Positions 22,024 through 33,480 are shown, counted from the first letter of the stretch. The stretch: DNA of 64,000 nucleotides from Carex sylvatica (GCA_964058845.1 CAXKVR010000108.1:20871-84870); one strand, 5' to 3'. The notes: generated from the sequence alone by a model not told the origin. Made by a program: numbers and translations.

Positions 22024-23735
22024 AAATATTTTTAAAGTTTGAAATTTATTTAGTACAAAGTCAAGCAGTTAAAAAAATAATTTTTTTATAAAAATTTTTA
22101 TGTATTTATTTTTTATTATTATTTTGACCGATTGATCTTGTACTAAATGATTTCGAAATTTTTAAAATTTTGTATATACATACATTATTCATGAAATAGA
22201 TGGATTTCAATTGTTTAGATTCGTTATTTGAAGACATCCGATAAATTTTTAGAATTGTGCTCACCAACTCCACTTAATGAGCACATCACATCTTAACTTC
22301 GCTAGTATATGAAAATTATTCGATTCTTTTGGATAAATTGGAGTTAATTGTGCATTTTCATAATTTTGAAACAATCCAAACCCCCAAGGGTTGGGACCCC
22401 CTTCTTACCGGTCAAAGGAATTTTTTTTTTTCCAAACTCTGATTCGAGTAATTATTTATTTAATAAAATTAAATCTAATTAGTTCCTTACTTTTACAATT
22501 AGACATCATATGCAAACGGTAAGCAGCTATTTTGGCATTCCGATTTAGACTGTTTTGATTTAATTTTTTCAGAACAGTGAACGTTACTGGACCATTCAAT
22601 TATGTAATTAGTAAAGCTGGAGAGGAAATAATTCTGCGAGAGATATAGGCATCGATCACTGTTGAAGGAGGTAGAAATTAAGAATCATCTCTGTCTAACT
22701 GAAATCATGTTCGTGGAATTAAGTTGCAAAAATTAAATATGGAAGAAATCTGTTATTTGTTTTGCAATATCATACTGAAAATATAAAAATATTGGTTGTT
22801 TCTAGATGTAATTAATATGTTGGTAATAAATAAATTGGAATAGTTGGAAGCTTTTTTCTTGAAACCTTGGCAGTGGCTGCATGCCAAGTATGAATAGTTG
22901 GAAGCTTAATGAACGAAATAACTTTTGGAATTGACTCCTGTCAAAGCCTCTTTGAGCAGAATGACAAAACTATATCAACAATATTACTGACAAAAACAAC
23001 TAAGAACTCCATTAAGCAAAATTATTGAGAATATTAATCTCTCTATCTTTTTCTTTTTTTGTTTTATAACAGATGTCAGAGGGAAAGGACTGTATATATA
23101 TGAACAGAAGATAATTTGCTTCTCTTTAGCTCGCCAATTTTAGTCTATTCAGTTGATGATAATGTTGTTTTCATCTAGCTTTTTTTTATAAAAAAATGTA
23201 GTGGCATGATCACCGATTTCATAGAAATCAAATATATTTGATTTGTTACTCAAAATAGGTACCACAATCAAATACGATAAGTCTTACAACAGTATCAACA
23301 TAAAAGCATACAAGTAAAAACAGTATCACATCAAAAACTAATCTTCTAACAAAATGAATACTAAGTAAATAAAAACTCAAAAGTCAGTCAAACTCTAGAA
23401 CACTACTAATCCAGTAAATTCTCATCCGTCAACTCGTCTCCAGACATTTGACTTGGGGAGCTGCCAGCTCCAATTTATACATTTGATGCATGTAATTAGT
23501 TTGATTTACTTGCCAAATAAATGTATTAATTTGAAACATTGCAAACTTTACAACACTAGCGGAGCCTTCTCGATCTTTGCTTTCTTTTTATTAAATTCCA
23601 AACCTTAATGACTTCATCTACAAAGACATTAATCGATTAATGAATCAACAACAATTAATAAAAACAGCAATCACATAAGATTAAACTATGGGACGGTAAT
23701 ACTGCAATCAGTTTTAGTTCCTTCGATCATGTATG
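22024..23735. other. Intergenic DNA with a decayed MITE copy
   Basis: About 22030-22300 has weak but ordered resemblance to the GGCTAGTATAACATC MITE family (TTTAGTACAAAGTCAAGC...TTGTACTAAA as an inner palindrome). The remainder holds no recognised gene. From about 23470 the sequence begins to match the 3' flank of the plastid-protein gene at 28.7-28.9 kb. Confidence 0.45.
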
Positions 23736-23816
23736 TTAGCTTCCGTCGACAAGCGCAATTTTATCTTGAAAAACCGGCTTCACCATTTCATCAAACGTAT
23801 CAACTATGTCATCAAC
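23736..23816 (-). pseudogene. Paralogous exon-4 fragment of the plastid-protein gene
   Basis: Minus-strand translation VDDIVDTFDEMVKPVFQDKI, followed by ALVDGS and a stop, parallels the last exon of the gene at 28830-30683 (VDDIFDKFGENLESMFKDKI). The CAACCTTTGAG acceptor context is kept and the flanking 3' sequence (TAAACTATGGGACGG) matches. No exons 1-3 accompany it: past a LINE insertion, similarity resumes in what corresponds to intron 1. Confidence 0.75.
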
Positions 23817-23859
23817 CTTTGAGGGAGAAAGGACAGTAAAACAAATATATTATTACGGA

Positions 23860-24167
23860 AGGGTTCAAGCTAATTCATCAAACGGATTCCCTACAGGTGG
23901 TTAATTCAGTGTCCTCACAATTGCCTGATATCCAAGACTGGTGCTCTTATGGAGAGATATGCATGGGAAGTGTGGAGGATTAAAAGAGGAGCTTTGGGTG
24001 CACTGAAAGTGATGCACTGTCCCAGAGATGCAGAGCACTTGCAACTGGCGCATGACTTAGCAAACGGGTAGAATATATCAATGAAAAAGGAATGAAAATG
24101 CTAATATAGTTGATGAAAATGTGATGTAATAGGCCTACGGGCTGTACTAGAAGCAAAAAAAAAAAAA
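23860..24167 (+). mobile_element. 5'-truncated LINE with RNase H remnant and poly-A tail
   Basis: Plus-strand frames give LIHQTDSLQVVNSVSSQLPD and, after a frameshift, LKVMHCPRDAEHLQLAHDLA. These are typical of the RNase H domain at the end of plant LINE polyproteins (TDS...V...HCPRDAN..AD.LA). About 90 bp later, after GGCCTACGGGC, comes a 13-A tail (24155-24167). The stretch separates exon-4-like from intron-1-like sequence of the duplicated plastid-protein locus. The same GGCCTACGGGC motif ends the LINE at 57640-58143. Confidence 0.7.
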
Positions 24168-24219
24168 CTATAATATCGCTACAAGATTAAAATAAAAATA
24201 TAATCTAATGACATGCTAC

Positions 24220-24315
24220 TAGAGGTGTCAATGGGTACAATAAGAGTCGGGTAAAAGCATTTTTGTACCCGTACCTGTTACAAATTGTCCTTACCTTACC
24301 TTATCCATTACGAAT
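24220..24315. mobile_element. Left end of a hAT-type MITE interrupted by the Copia LTR
   Basis: TAGAGGTGTCAATGGGTACA is a typical hAT-type terminus of small plant elements, followed by GTCGGGTAAAAGC and TGTACCCGTACC. The sequence stops at 24316 where the Copia LTR begins. I found no matching right end downstream, so the rest is lost or too diverged. Confidence 0.5.
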
Positions 24316-24516
24316 TGTTGGGTCCTTCCTCATTACACTTATGTTTTCTATCTTTTGTAATTATCTTAGTTTTATAGGGTCATTTTGTAATTTAGCATAT
24401 ATGTGTAAAGCAAACCTTTTTTAGTTTACTGCAGCAAGAAAATTGGGGTCCCCCGACAAAAACTCTCTCTTCTATTTTACATTATGTTTTTCTTTTATAC
24501 CACTTGAAACCCTACA
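24316..24516 (+). repeat. Putative 5' LTR of a Copia element
   Basis: Sequence from TGTTGGGTCC to CCCTACA, followed 2 bp later by a tRNA-Met-type primer binding site. TG...CA ends and about 200 bp length fit a small Copia LTR. No second LTR is visible in the window, so the boundaries are inferred. Confidence 0.55.
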
Positions 24517-24518
24517 TC

Positions 24519-24530
24519 TGGTATCAGAGC
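24519..24530 (+). other. Primer binding site (initiator tRNA-Met type)
   Basis: TGGTATCAGAGC, the standard primer binding site of plant Copia elements, complementary to the 3' end of initiator tRNA-Met. It marks the start of the internal region that carries the gag remnant. Confidence 0.85.
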
Positions 24531-24808
24531 AAAGAGAATCCTGGTGCTTCCATTTTCTGATTTTGTTTTGCTTTCAGCGTGCTACAGTGATCCGCGAGCT
24601 ACAGTGAACAGTGATTTCGCTCCTAGTTCACTGCTCTCCTTTGTTCCACTGTGAGCCGCGATTTTGGGTGTGTTTTCTCTGTAGACCGCATGGGTGAACC
24701 AAGATCCCTTTGGTTAATTATGCGCTGATTCCTGTAAGACTTATTTAATCATAATTTTAGTATTTGGTGCATCCAAGTCTCGGTTTAGTGGTGATTTAAA
24801 ACTCTGAA

Positions 24809-25416
24809 ATGGAGGAGAGTAATAGTGGTACTATGATCAAACTTACTTCGTCCAACTATTCTATTTGAAAGTCTCGTATGGAAGATTTGTTGTATTGTAA
24901 GGATGCTTATGAACCTCTTACGGGTATAAAACCCGCTAGTACCTCCGATGCGGCTTGGAAAATTTCTAACCGAAAGACAATTGCCATAATTAGACAATGG
25001 GTTGATGATTCCGTGTATCACCATATTTCAACCGAAACCGAGGCTAAAATTTTATGGGAGAAACTTGAGAGTTTGTATGAATGCAAGACCGCTCAAAATA
25101 AGGCCTTTTATATTAGAAAGTTGGTTAATATGAAATACCAAGAAGGGTCTTCGGTGTCGGATCACTTGAGTCGGTTTCTAGATTGTGTAAACCGTTTGTC
25201 TACTATGAAAATGGTTTTGGATGAGGAGTTACAAGCATTAATTTTGTTAAGTTCCTTACCCGATAGTTGGGAAACTTTGGTGGTGTCTTTGAGTAACTCG
25301 GCACCGGATGGTGTTGTGATCCTAGTCATGGTAAAAGATAGCATGCTCAATGAGGAGTTGAGGCGTAAGGAGTTAGAGATCACTAGTGAGTCTTCGGCTC
25401 TTGTTAATTGGATTTA
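24809..25416 (+). pseudogene. Copia gag polyprotein remnant (UBN2 type)
   Basis: From ATG 24809 the frame reads MEESNSGTMIKLTSSNYSI, then TGA (24866-24868), then KSRMEDLLYCKDAYEPLTGI and about 175 more residues. It has the typical Copia gag features: W....A...I...., a LWEKLESLY segment, and SVSDHLSRFLDCVNRL...LILLSSLPDSW. The TGA sits where Copia gags have Trp, a single-base change. The frame ends where a foldback element is inserted at 25417, before the CCHC zinc knuckle. Protease, integrase and reverse transcriptase are absent, so the element is dead. Confidence 0.85.
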
Positions 25417-25776
25417 AGAAAAATTAATATATATTTTTATGAGTTATTGAAAAAAAAAATGCTTTGATTATGAGTTATTGATCCCAGTTTAAAAGTCACT
25501 TCTAGGTAATACAGAAAATATTGTGATCATTCTAGTACATTTAATTTATAAAAAGTTGTATCTATTTTGAGAATTCTTTTTAATAACTATCATTAAATAA
25601 CTTTAAAAAATTGTTTTTTTTTCAAAAATAGATACCACTTTTTAGAAATTAAATGTACTAGAAGGATGACAATATTTTATGTATTTATTTAGAAGTGACT
25701 TTTGAACCGGGATCAATAACTGAGAATTTAAACATTTTTTTTCCAATAGCACATAAATAAATATATTAATTTTTCT
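25417..25776. mobile_element. 360-bp foldback MITE inserted in Copia gag
   Basis: Begins AGAAAAATTAATATAT and ends with its exact complement; the two halves are inverted along nearly the whole length. TA (or TTA) occurs on both sides at the junctions, fitting Stowaway- or Tourist-like insertion. Its left junction supplies the TAA that ends the gag frame. Confidence 0.75.
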
Positions 25777-25814
25777 TACAGCCGCAAAAAATCCGGCATG
25801 AAAAATGTTGATTC

Positions 25815-26146
25815 GGGTTATTTATAGCAGTCTTTCTAATAAATTGAATTATATAGTATTTCATCTATTTTCAAAGAAATATAGTAAATATTTTTAATAT
25901 TTCAATATAAAAAATAACTAAATTATAAATATTTCTATTTAAATAAAAAAAATCTAAAAAAAGAAAAAAATGTTGAAACCGGAAAAAAAAATTACGGTTT
26001 CTCATTTTTTTTTTTAGCCGCTGTTTTGGAATTTTAAAATCGGAAAAAAAAATTCCGATTTGGGTAGATTTCAAAATCATGTTCAGCTTTGGTTATTTTT
26101 TAAAATTTAATTATTTTTTTGGATATAAATAAAAAAAATCGGTACT
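25815..26146. mobile_element. Solo right arm of the Mutator-like foldback family
   Basis: From TATAGCAGTCTTTCTAATAA to TTTGGATATAAATAAAAAAA this matches the right arm of the element at 2934-4507 (about 4130-4507), including the repeated CCGGAAAAAAAAATT pattern. No left arm is present, so it is a truncated copy or the survivor of later insertions. Confidence 0.7.
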
Positions 26147-26251
26147 ATGATTGCTGGGAGCATAAATTTGTCTAGGTTGCTGGGCCCACTGATTTTTTTA
26201 GACAAATTTCACCACAAATTTATAAAAATAACACGTATATATAATTATGTC

Positions 26252-26886
26252 TAGAGAAAGAAATACGTAACACACTATGACGTGACATGACGTGACAAAT
26301 ATGTCATGATTTTTTCACGTGACGTAATCAATTTTTTTACTTACGTGATGTAACCAAAATAGTGGTGAACGGTCACGTCACGTGTAATCACGGCGCCATG
26401 ATCATACATGACGTGACCACACGTGTCATGATGTAAATTAATCACGTCAAACTTTTTTTTTTATATTTTAATTTAAATTGTTAAAAATCTAGAAAAAAAG
26501 ATTCAAAAATTATGAAAAATTCTAAAATAAGTAAATAATATTACAAATTTATTTTTTGAAGAAAGATTATTGGACATCTCACATTACTTTAAAAATTCAA
26601 ATTACAATTATCCATTAGACTAAATTAGAGAAAATAAAAATCAATACTACATGAGTACCAATATCATTGAACCTACACTAAAAGGAATACCTGGATATTC
26701 TATGCATATCAAAAAAATGGGATACTCTGTTTTATACTGTGACGTGACATGATCACGTGACATGATGTGTAATTTTCGCTCAAATGCGATCACGTCACGC
26801 AACACATGTATGAATCACGCCACATAATGAACACACATGATATTCTGTAACATAACTGATCACGCCGTGACTAATTTTCTTCTCTA
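26252..26886. mobile_element. Non-autonomous element with clustered ACGTGA motifs at both ends
   Basis: Imperfect inverted ends TAGAGAAAGAAATACGTAAC (left) and TAGAGAAGAAAATTAGTCAC (right, complement). Just inside each end is a dense cluster of TGACGTGAC, CACGTGAC and TCACGTCACGTG motifs (left about 26275-26452, right about 26737-26875), with a plain AT-rich centre. Such subterminal motif arrays are typical of hAT elements, where they bind transposase. ACGT cores are also bZIP binding sites. I found no 8-bp target duplication, so the superfamily is tentative. Confidence 0.6.
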
Positions 26887-27191
26887 CCTAGGTTGTTGGA
26901 AGCATATACTGAGCTCGGTGGTCCTAGCAGTGCTTTGCTTTGTATATTTTGGATTGCATTTTGGTCAAAATGTGAAGCTTTGTAAATAGTAAGATGACAA
27001 CTTACCACTTTACTCTAAAAAACCAATATTATCCTAGTCGACAAACACATTTCTTGACGTCTAGCCAGTTAAAATACTGAAATTTCTGATCTGTCATTTT
27101 CTACTTTTTCCAACTTACCTGAAGTATAGGTTAGAATAGTTCAGCTAGAAAATTACAAACTACAGGAAAAGTAGAGGATCATTTTTCATAC

Positions 27192-27266
27192 CATTCCGAC
27201 CAAGGATCCTAGCACTTCTGCATCCTTATCTACTTCTGTATTTTTCTCTACTGTTTGTGCAACTTT
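27192..27266 (-). pseudogene. Paralogous exon-3 fragment of the plastid-protein gene
   Basis: Minus-strand KVAQTVEKNTEVDKDAEVLG parallels the end of exon 3 of the gene at 28830-30683 (KVVQKVENFFEEVYKDAEV), with the splice donor context (GTATGAAAAATGATC) conserved. The flanking intron-like sequence from about 26930 matches 29330-29718. On the other side similarity jumps to 31270-31545, upstream of the intact gene, so exons 1-2 and most of exon 3 have been deleted. Confidence 0.7.
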
Positions 27267-27345
27267 TTATAAAGTGAATAATCACTATATACTGTTATAT
27301 TTGTAATTTCTATAGTCTAGTTGGATAACAACTAGATGAATAGAT

Positions 27346-28829
27346 AAATGGTAATGCGAATTGTTTTGGGTGTCCGAAATCACTATATAATATAAAGCAA
27401 CTTCCATTCACTGATTGCATTCTAAATATTTATAAAAAAAATTCTCCAAATTCTTTTAGGTGTCCGAAATCATCACAATACTTGACTTAAGACATCTTTT
27501 GCACAAATGATTTGATGAATAACGATTATTTTAGCTACTCATTTCGTCTATATACAAAACACAAAAATACATTACAAAATTAAACATTTTACAAATATTG
27601 GCTATTTTAGCTACTCAATTTAGACCAGGCCCTACGGCCGGCCAAACCCTGATCATTTATACATTATAGACCTTTAACTTGTTTATTTTTTGCAAACTTA
27701 TTCAAAAGTTTGTTTAATTAAGAAATACAATGCTTTAAACAGTAAACTAAGCTTATCATAATTGCTAATTTCCCTATTTTACAAAACCTAGTTGTAGAAA
27801 ACTAAAGAGCTAGAGTATATCCTAGTTTCAATTCTAATTTAAACAACCCATATTAAATAACTATTACAAGAAACAAAAACTAAAGGAGATGAGAGATATC
27901 TAGCATATGAATTTAAGCTACTAAACCAGCTGAAAGAAGTCTTGTTGTGACACATAAATAATTGACAAATTATTCATCATAAAAAATAAAGTATAAATTG
28001 AAGTCTTTATATAATAAGAGAATGCGGATACAAACAAAATGATCCCACATGGACACATGAAGTAACGCGGATTCTGCATACAGAGCCTTCTTCTTCTTTT
28101 TTTAAGGACAGCTGGCAAGTAGCTAGCTGGCTGACAATATATTAATAAAAAAGAATATTTACATAATATTTTGGCTCTAACATTCTACATTTAACTAGTA
28201 AATAACACGCTAAGTCATCCGGTGAAGGACCGTGCATGGTCCCTTGTGTCCATGCATTCGGAGCCTTCAAAAGGGAGTCCACATCTTCGCATTAACTAAT
28301 AGCTTTTGAGTTTAATGCATCTTGCTCGTTTGATGAGGATAGAAGCCAATCCAGTCAACGCTTAATTATTATATATTATGCACAGGTTTTTTAATATTAG
28401 TGGGACATTAATGGGACGGTCTAGATCTATTAACGCACGTTCCGTTAATTCAGAGGATACAAATTCTTCAAAAGGAATATCGCGGACTCTCCTGATTAGC
28501 AAGAAGAACCTAGGAATATGGAGGCTTTAAAAAAAGTAAATATTCTTGTGCCGGGTTTTTGTTTTCTTTTCACTAGCTCGTCAATTTAAGTCTTTTGAGT
28601 ATGTCATGTTGAGTTCTAGCATATAAATGTTTTAAAGATGAGAGCAACTAATAATGTTTAATTTATTCGGCATATAAATGTATTTTGCAACATTCAAACT
28701 TCAATTACAACACCAGCTGAGCCTTCTCTTTGCTATTTTTCTCCTTAATCTTTTTTGTCAATTACAAACTTTAACAAACAAAGTAATCACTTAATAAATA
28801 ACAACAATTAAAAAAAAAGTCACATAAGA
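27346..28829. other. Intergenic DNA downstream of the plastid-protein gene
   Basis: AT-rich. A short GGTGTCCGAAATCA motif occurs twice (about 27369 and 27463). The last 250 bp match the flank of the exon-4 fragment near 23.5-23.7 kb. No gene recognised. Confidence 0.45.
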
Positions 28830-30683
28830 TTAAACTATGGGACGGTTAACACTGCTAACAGTTTTAGTTCCTTCTGTATTTTTTCTTCCGTCATGCGCAA
28901 TTTTATCTTTAAACATCGACTCCAGATTTTCACCAAACTTGTCAAATATGTCATCAACCTTTGAGAGAAAAAAGACAGGAAAAAAAATTATTACGGAGCA
29001 AATTTGCATCTTTTATTAGAATGATAGGGAGTTAATTAATATTATATTTAGGGACCACTACTTGTAGCTCTCGACGCCATTAATGACCTCTCAGCTAATT
29101 AAGTTCCATTGCATTATATGTGCAACTTGGGCTAAATTTTTAATGGCAATATCGGTTATTGTATAGTTTAAGCACATGCTTCTAAGTTGAACATTTGACC
29201 TAGCTTATTGTGTCTTTTATATTGCACATGCATCCAGGAGAGCTTGTTAGTATAATACATACCACAATGTACTTAATTTAAATTGTTTGATATGCATTCA
29301 ATTGCGCGTATACAAATCCTTCATCCACAATTTTTTCGCTTGGTCAATTTTGTATGCTGATTAGATTGCATTTTGGTCTAATTGTACACAGTGCTTAATT
29401 TGTACATAGGAGATAGAGCAATATTTGGACTGTGCCTGTTTATTTTAGGTTTACAATTTGTAACTTTAGCGTAAAAGAGATGTAAATATTTTTCTATTAA
29501 TGAAATTGTAAGATGTCAACTTGAAACCTTACGTACGCTAAAAAAATATATTATCCTAATCAAACACATTTCTTTACGTCTAGCTTGTTTAGTTATGATA
29601 ATTAATGAAATTTCTGATCTGTCAATTTCTAGTTTTCCCAACTTTCAGTATAGGTTAGAAAAGTTCAGCCAAGAAATTACTATCTAGGAAAATTAGGGTA
29701 CAAGATCATTTTTCATACCTTCACGATAACGGATTCTGTCACTTCTGCATCCTTATATACTTCTTCAAAAAAATTCTCTACTTTTTGTACAACTTTCTTT
29801 AGTTTTGAGTTCTCAGGAAGCGACTTTTCGAAATCCTTGGCCCCCTTATCTATCACTTGTGTTACCGACTCCACCACATGTAACGCAGTAGTTGCGGTGT
29901 TTACAAATCTATCTGATTTTGCATATATTTTGAAGAACAAATACACAAACAGTTTAAAATTAATTCATTTAGTGTCTGATTCTGAAAGATATATAATATG
30001 CTGCAGAAGTGCCTCTTTTGGAAAATAAAGAATGTCCTTAAATTAATTACTGTAGGTCTGTACCTTCATATACTACGATGTTCTTGTAGAATGGAAGAAA
30101 TGCTACGAAGGACCACACAAACCATTTTGCCCTGCATGAAATTTCAAATTTAGAACACGAAACAGGAAAACTATAATATCTCTGAAAGACTAAAATTATA
30201 ATATGATCTAATGGCATGCTTCTCTTTTACAAAACACGAACCATGAGAGGATAGTTTGAATCAGTATATTGGGCTGCCCTCCAGTATTACTTAAATTGGG
30301 TCCACCTCCAGAGTTACTTTCCTTAGAATTTATCCTGAAGGTGTATGAGTGATACAAAGATAAAGATTAATGTCTGACATGTATATATGTGTGTGTGTGT
30401 GTGTTTCAGATAAAAAAATTAAACTGTATATAGAAATTATGTACCTTTTGTCATCAGGGTTCATTTGCTCGTTGTCTTGAGGGATGGCCATTGTCGGTAC
30501 TTGCTCAGCTCTTACTACAACCATCGGCATGCTGCGTAGTCGGGAGGCACAGGACATCGTGATAACTGGCCATTTGATGTTGACACGATGAGACCGAGCG
30601 CTGAAGGGGGAATTAGGGATATTTGGTTTTGAAGGGTTATTTTGGAGCACAAGTGAAGAACTCATTGGTTGGCTAGTAATCAT
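28830..30683 (-). CDS. Probable plastid-targeted membrane-associated protein, four exons
   Basis: Minus-strand exons at 30445-30683, 30064-30131, 29719-29912 and 28830-28958 join in phase with GT-AG introns into 209 residues. The N-terminus (about 1-60) is Ser/Pro/Arg-rich and poor in acids, like a chloroplast transit peptide. Exon 2 encodes a hydrophobic stretch (AKWFVWSFVAFLPFYKNIVV) that could be a membrane segment. Exon 3 is a charged amphipathic helix region (TALHVVESVTQVID..KKVVQKVENFFEEVYKDAEV), and the tail is hydrophilic. I recognise the general layout of small plant plastid proteins but no named family or reaction. The exon-3 acceptor at 29912/29913 is the one that keeps phase. Two partial paralogues lie at 23736 and 27192, so the locus arose in a local duplication and only this copy appears complete. 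Confidence 0.72.
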
Positions 30684-31326
30684 ATTTGATTATTAATTAA
30701 ACACCTTAATTTCTTTTGATGTGCTGAAGGAGGAGAGATTTTGAACCGAGGATTCTAAAGAAGTAGATTCTTTCTTTTGAGATTCACATGGAGAGGTGAA
30801 GCCGTGAAGGGGTCATAATGTCATATATATAGAGGTCAGGACCGTCAGGTCAGTTGGGGCAGCAAACGGATTCTTCTCTTTTGAAGAAACGTTGAATTGT
30901 GTGTCCGTTAACAGGTTAACGGATTGTAACTAGATATTTGTAATTAGGAAAATTATATCTTTACATTTGAATCGTCAAGAGTTTATATTTACCTAGTGAT
31001 TAAAAATTATTTATATTTGATTTCTCAAGAGTTTATGTTTAGTGGGTAAAGTATATATATGCTTTAAGAATAATTATAAAAATATTTAAATTCAATATTG
31101 TGATGAATAAGTAAGAATATAATTTTCAAAATATGTTACCTCCAGTAACATAAATTATATATAATTTCATCATAATGTATAAAACAATTTTTGAACAATT
31201 ATAAGCACGCATATGGAGTGCGGGTAATTAAAAATTGTAGATAGAGCTAGAGGTCCAATTATTTTATTTGTATTTTTTATAGTGAATAAAGTGAATAATC
31301 ACTAAATACTCTTATATTTGTAATTT

Positions 31327-31495
31327 GAGTGAGGCTATGGTACTTGGCCAAGCACACGGTTTTGTTGTGCTTTGATATATGAGACATTGAATTCGTATCA
31401 AGATTCGTGCCAGATGATATTAGATGTGAATCCAACGTCTCATATATCAAAGCACAACAAAACTGTGTGCTTGGCCAAGTACCATAGCCTCACTC
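31327..31495. mobile_element. 169-bp MITE with 9-bp target duplication
   Basis: Ends GAGTGAGGCTATGGTACTTG and its exact complement; about 60 bp at each end pair. The flanking 9-bp repeat TTGTAATTT is at 31318-31326 and 31496-31504. The paralogous segment near 27300-27312 has one uninterrupted TTGTAATTT, an empty site. A 9-bp duplication and these ends fit a Mutator-type MITE. It lies about 640 bp upstream of the plastid-protein start codon. Confidence 0.88.
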
Positions 31496-31779
31496 TTGTA
31501 ATTTTTATAGTCTAGTTGAATATATAGTACAACTAAATGAATAGATAAATAGTAAAGTAAATTGTCATTTAAACACATAAAATAAATATATAGTATGTTA
31601 CCAAAATGTTATATAACACACTTCAAATAAAGCATTTTGATCAATTTATATATGAGAATGATTTTTAATGAGAAGCGTATAATTTTGAAAAGGTGAATGG
31701 TGTTTCTATTATAATATGAAAGGAGTGAGGATATGGTATATATATCTTGGTATAACGCAGATCAGTGATACGTGTGAAG

Positions 31780-33480
31780 GGTACGCTGAAAAATTTCAGT
31801 ACAGCAAGCTGTACCTTTTAAACCTTAAACACTTTTGAGTCAAATTGCAAGTGTACAATTCTATCAAAGTAGTATTTTAGGTATCGATCCACAGGAAGTA
31901 TGGAAAATACTTAGTTTTAAACTCTAAACAATTAATTTCAGAAAATAATAATAAAGTAAAGTGCAATAAAGTAGAATAAGAGGGGGTTTGTTTAAGTAAT
32001 CCTAAAGTTGGGTTCAATACCCTAAAAGAGGAATTTTAAACAATTAAAGTAAATAAAAGTAAAAGAAAAGTAATCGGTTTGCTTTCAAGATTTAAAGATC
32101 TAGGGGTCTTTGGTCTACAATCCCTTGCTAACTCTATTCATTCGGTATTTGTTTAAATTCATGTATGATTTGACGAGGTTTCTAACCTAATATGTTATTA
32201 AGGGTCACTTTCGTAAATTAATAACGTGCCTAGGTAATTCGGACTTCTCGATTAGGTTCCTCACTCTAGCTACCTAGACCATAAGCTCTTGTTAGTCTCT
32301 CATCTCCTCAAATATTGGTACTTCTCAATTAAGTTCATGACATCAATATCCGATTTGATTTGAGATGTCCTAATTAGGGTTTGACTTCACGGTTAGGTTC
32401 TTCACCAAGTCCTTAACCTTAATTTCTATAGTTCCGACTTAGATTAAATTGGTTACAATCTTAATCTAAACCTAGGATATTTGCATTCATAGTTTGGTAC
32501 TATCCTATTGATCACGATCAATTTTGGTTCTTTCGAAACCAAAACGGGATACTACAATTCAAGTACTAACTATGTAATTAACACAAACTATTAAATCACA
32601 GAAATTAACAATCAAATCCCATAAAACAATCATAATAAAAGCAAATAACCGAATAAAATAGAATTAAACAAGTTCATGCATATTGACCTAAACCCCTAGA
32701 GAGAGAACTACTCCCTCATGGAGAGATCCATTACAAAAATTAGCAAAATAAGAAGAAATGAAATAAAAGAAGCAATTACACCCTTTAACAAATCAAAAAC
32801 CTCTATCTTGCCGAATCTTACTTAGGAAACCCTTCTTCTCCTTGCTTGAGAGCTTTCCTTTGTTTTCCTTTGCTTCAGAAATTTATTGCTAAGTGTGCGT
32901 AGAGAGAGAGAGAATGAAATATTCGATCCCCTGATATGTGATAGAACCTCCTCTTATATAGCCAAAGGTTGTGCCCAATTGAGAACCTTGAATCTAGGGT
33001 AAATGGAGTAGTGGTTGCTCTGTTTTCATTGCTTCCCAGGCAAGCATATGTATTTCTGGCAGTAAAAACGCGTCCATAAAGCGCTAAAAATAGAAAAACT
33101 GTCAAACCGGGCAGTTATTGGCTTTCTGCGGGTCCAGTGCGGATGGATGACCCGCACTGCGGGTGGCTTCACCCGCACTGGGACAAGTTTCCTTTTTAAA
33201 CTCCTTTGGATAACTCTGACTGCGGATGGGAGTGCGGATGGAATCTGCTTCTCTGAAACTTTCTGAATTTTGGCTAAGTACTGAATGCGGCTGGGCTCAT
33301 CCGCACTGGCCTCAATGCGTCCGCACTAGGCTCGGACTTTTCCTCTGTGCAGTGAGTGCGGCTGGGTTGATCCGCAGTGCGGGTGACTGATCCGCACTGG
33401 GGGATATTTTTGCTATTTTGCATCATTTCCTGCATTGAAAAGTCAAATAACCGCAGTAACTTGATTCTAGGTGTATTTTA
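31780..33480. mobile_element. Non-coding retroelement-like block
   Basis: Contains TTGCAAGTGTACAATTCTA and TAGGTATCGATCCACAGGAAG, a combination I associate with the untranslated part of plant LTR retrotransposons. Long stretches of moderately AT-rich, non-repetitive text follow (for example repeated TTCGGACTTCTCGATTAGG-like phrases), but no gag or pol frame. No LTR pair is seen. Assignment rests on resemblance only; it could equally be a decayed unclassified repeat. Confidence 0.4.
33131..33404. repeat. GC-rich island of CCGCACT / AGTGCGG motifs
   Basis: In 270 bp the heptamer CCGCACT or its complement occurs about nine times, often as inverted pairs such as AGTGCGGATGGATGACCCG followed by CACTGCGGG, with GCGGCTGGG and GCGGGTG variants between. 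Composition differs sharply from the AT-rich surroundings. Copies could pair into many alternative hairpins. Function unknown. Confidence 0.75.
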
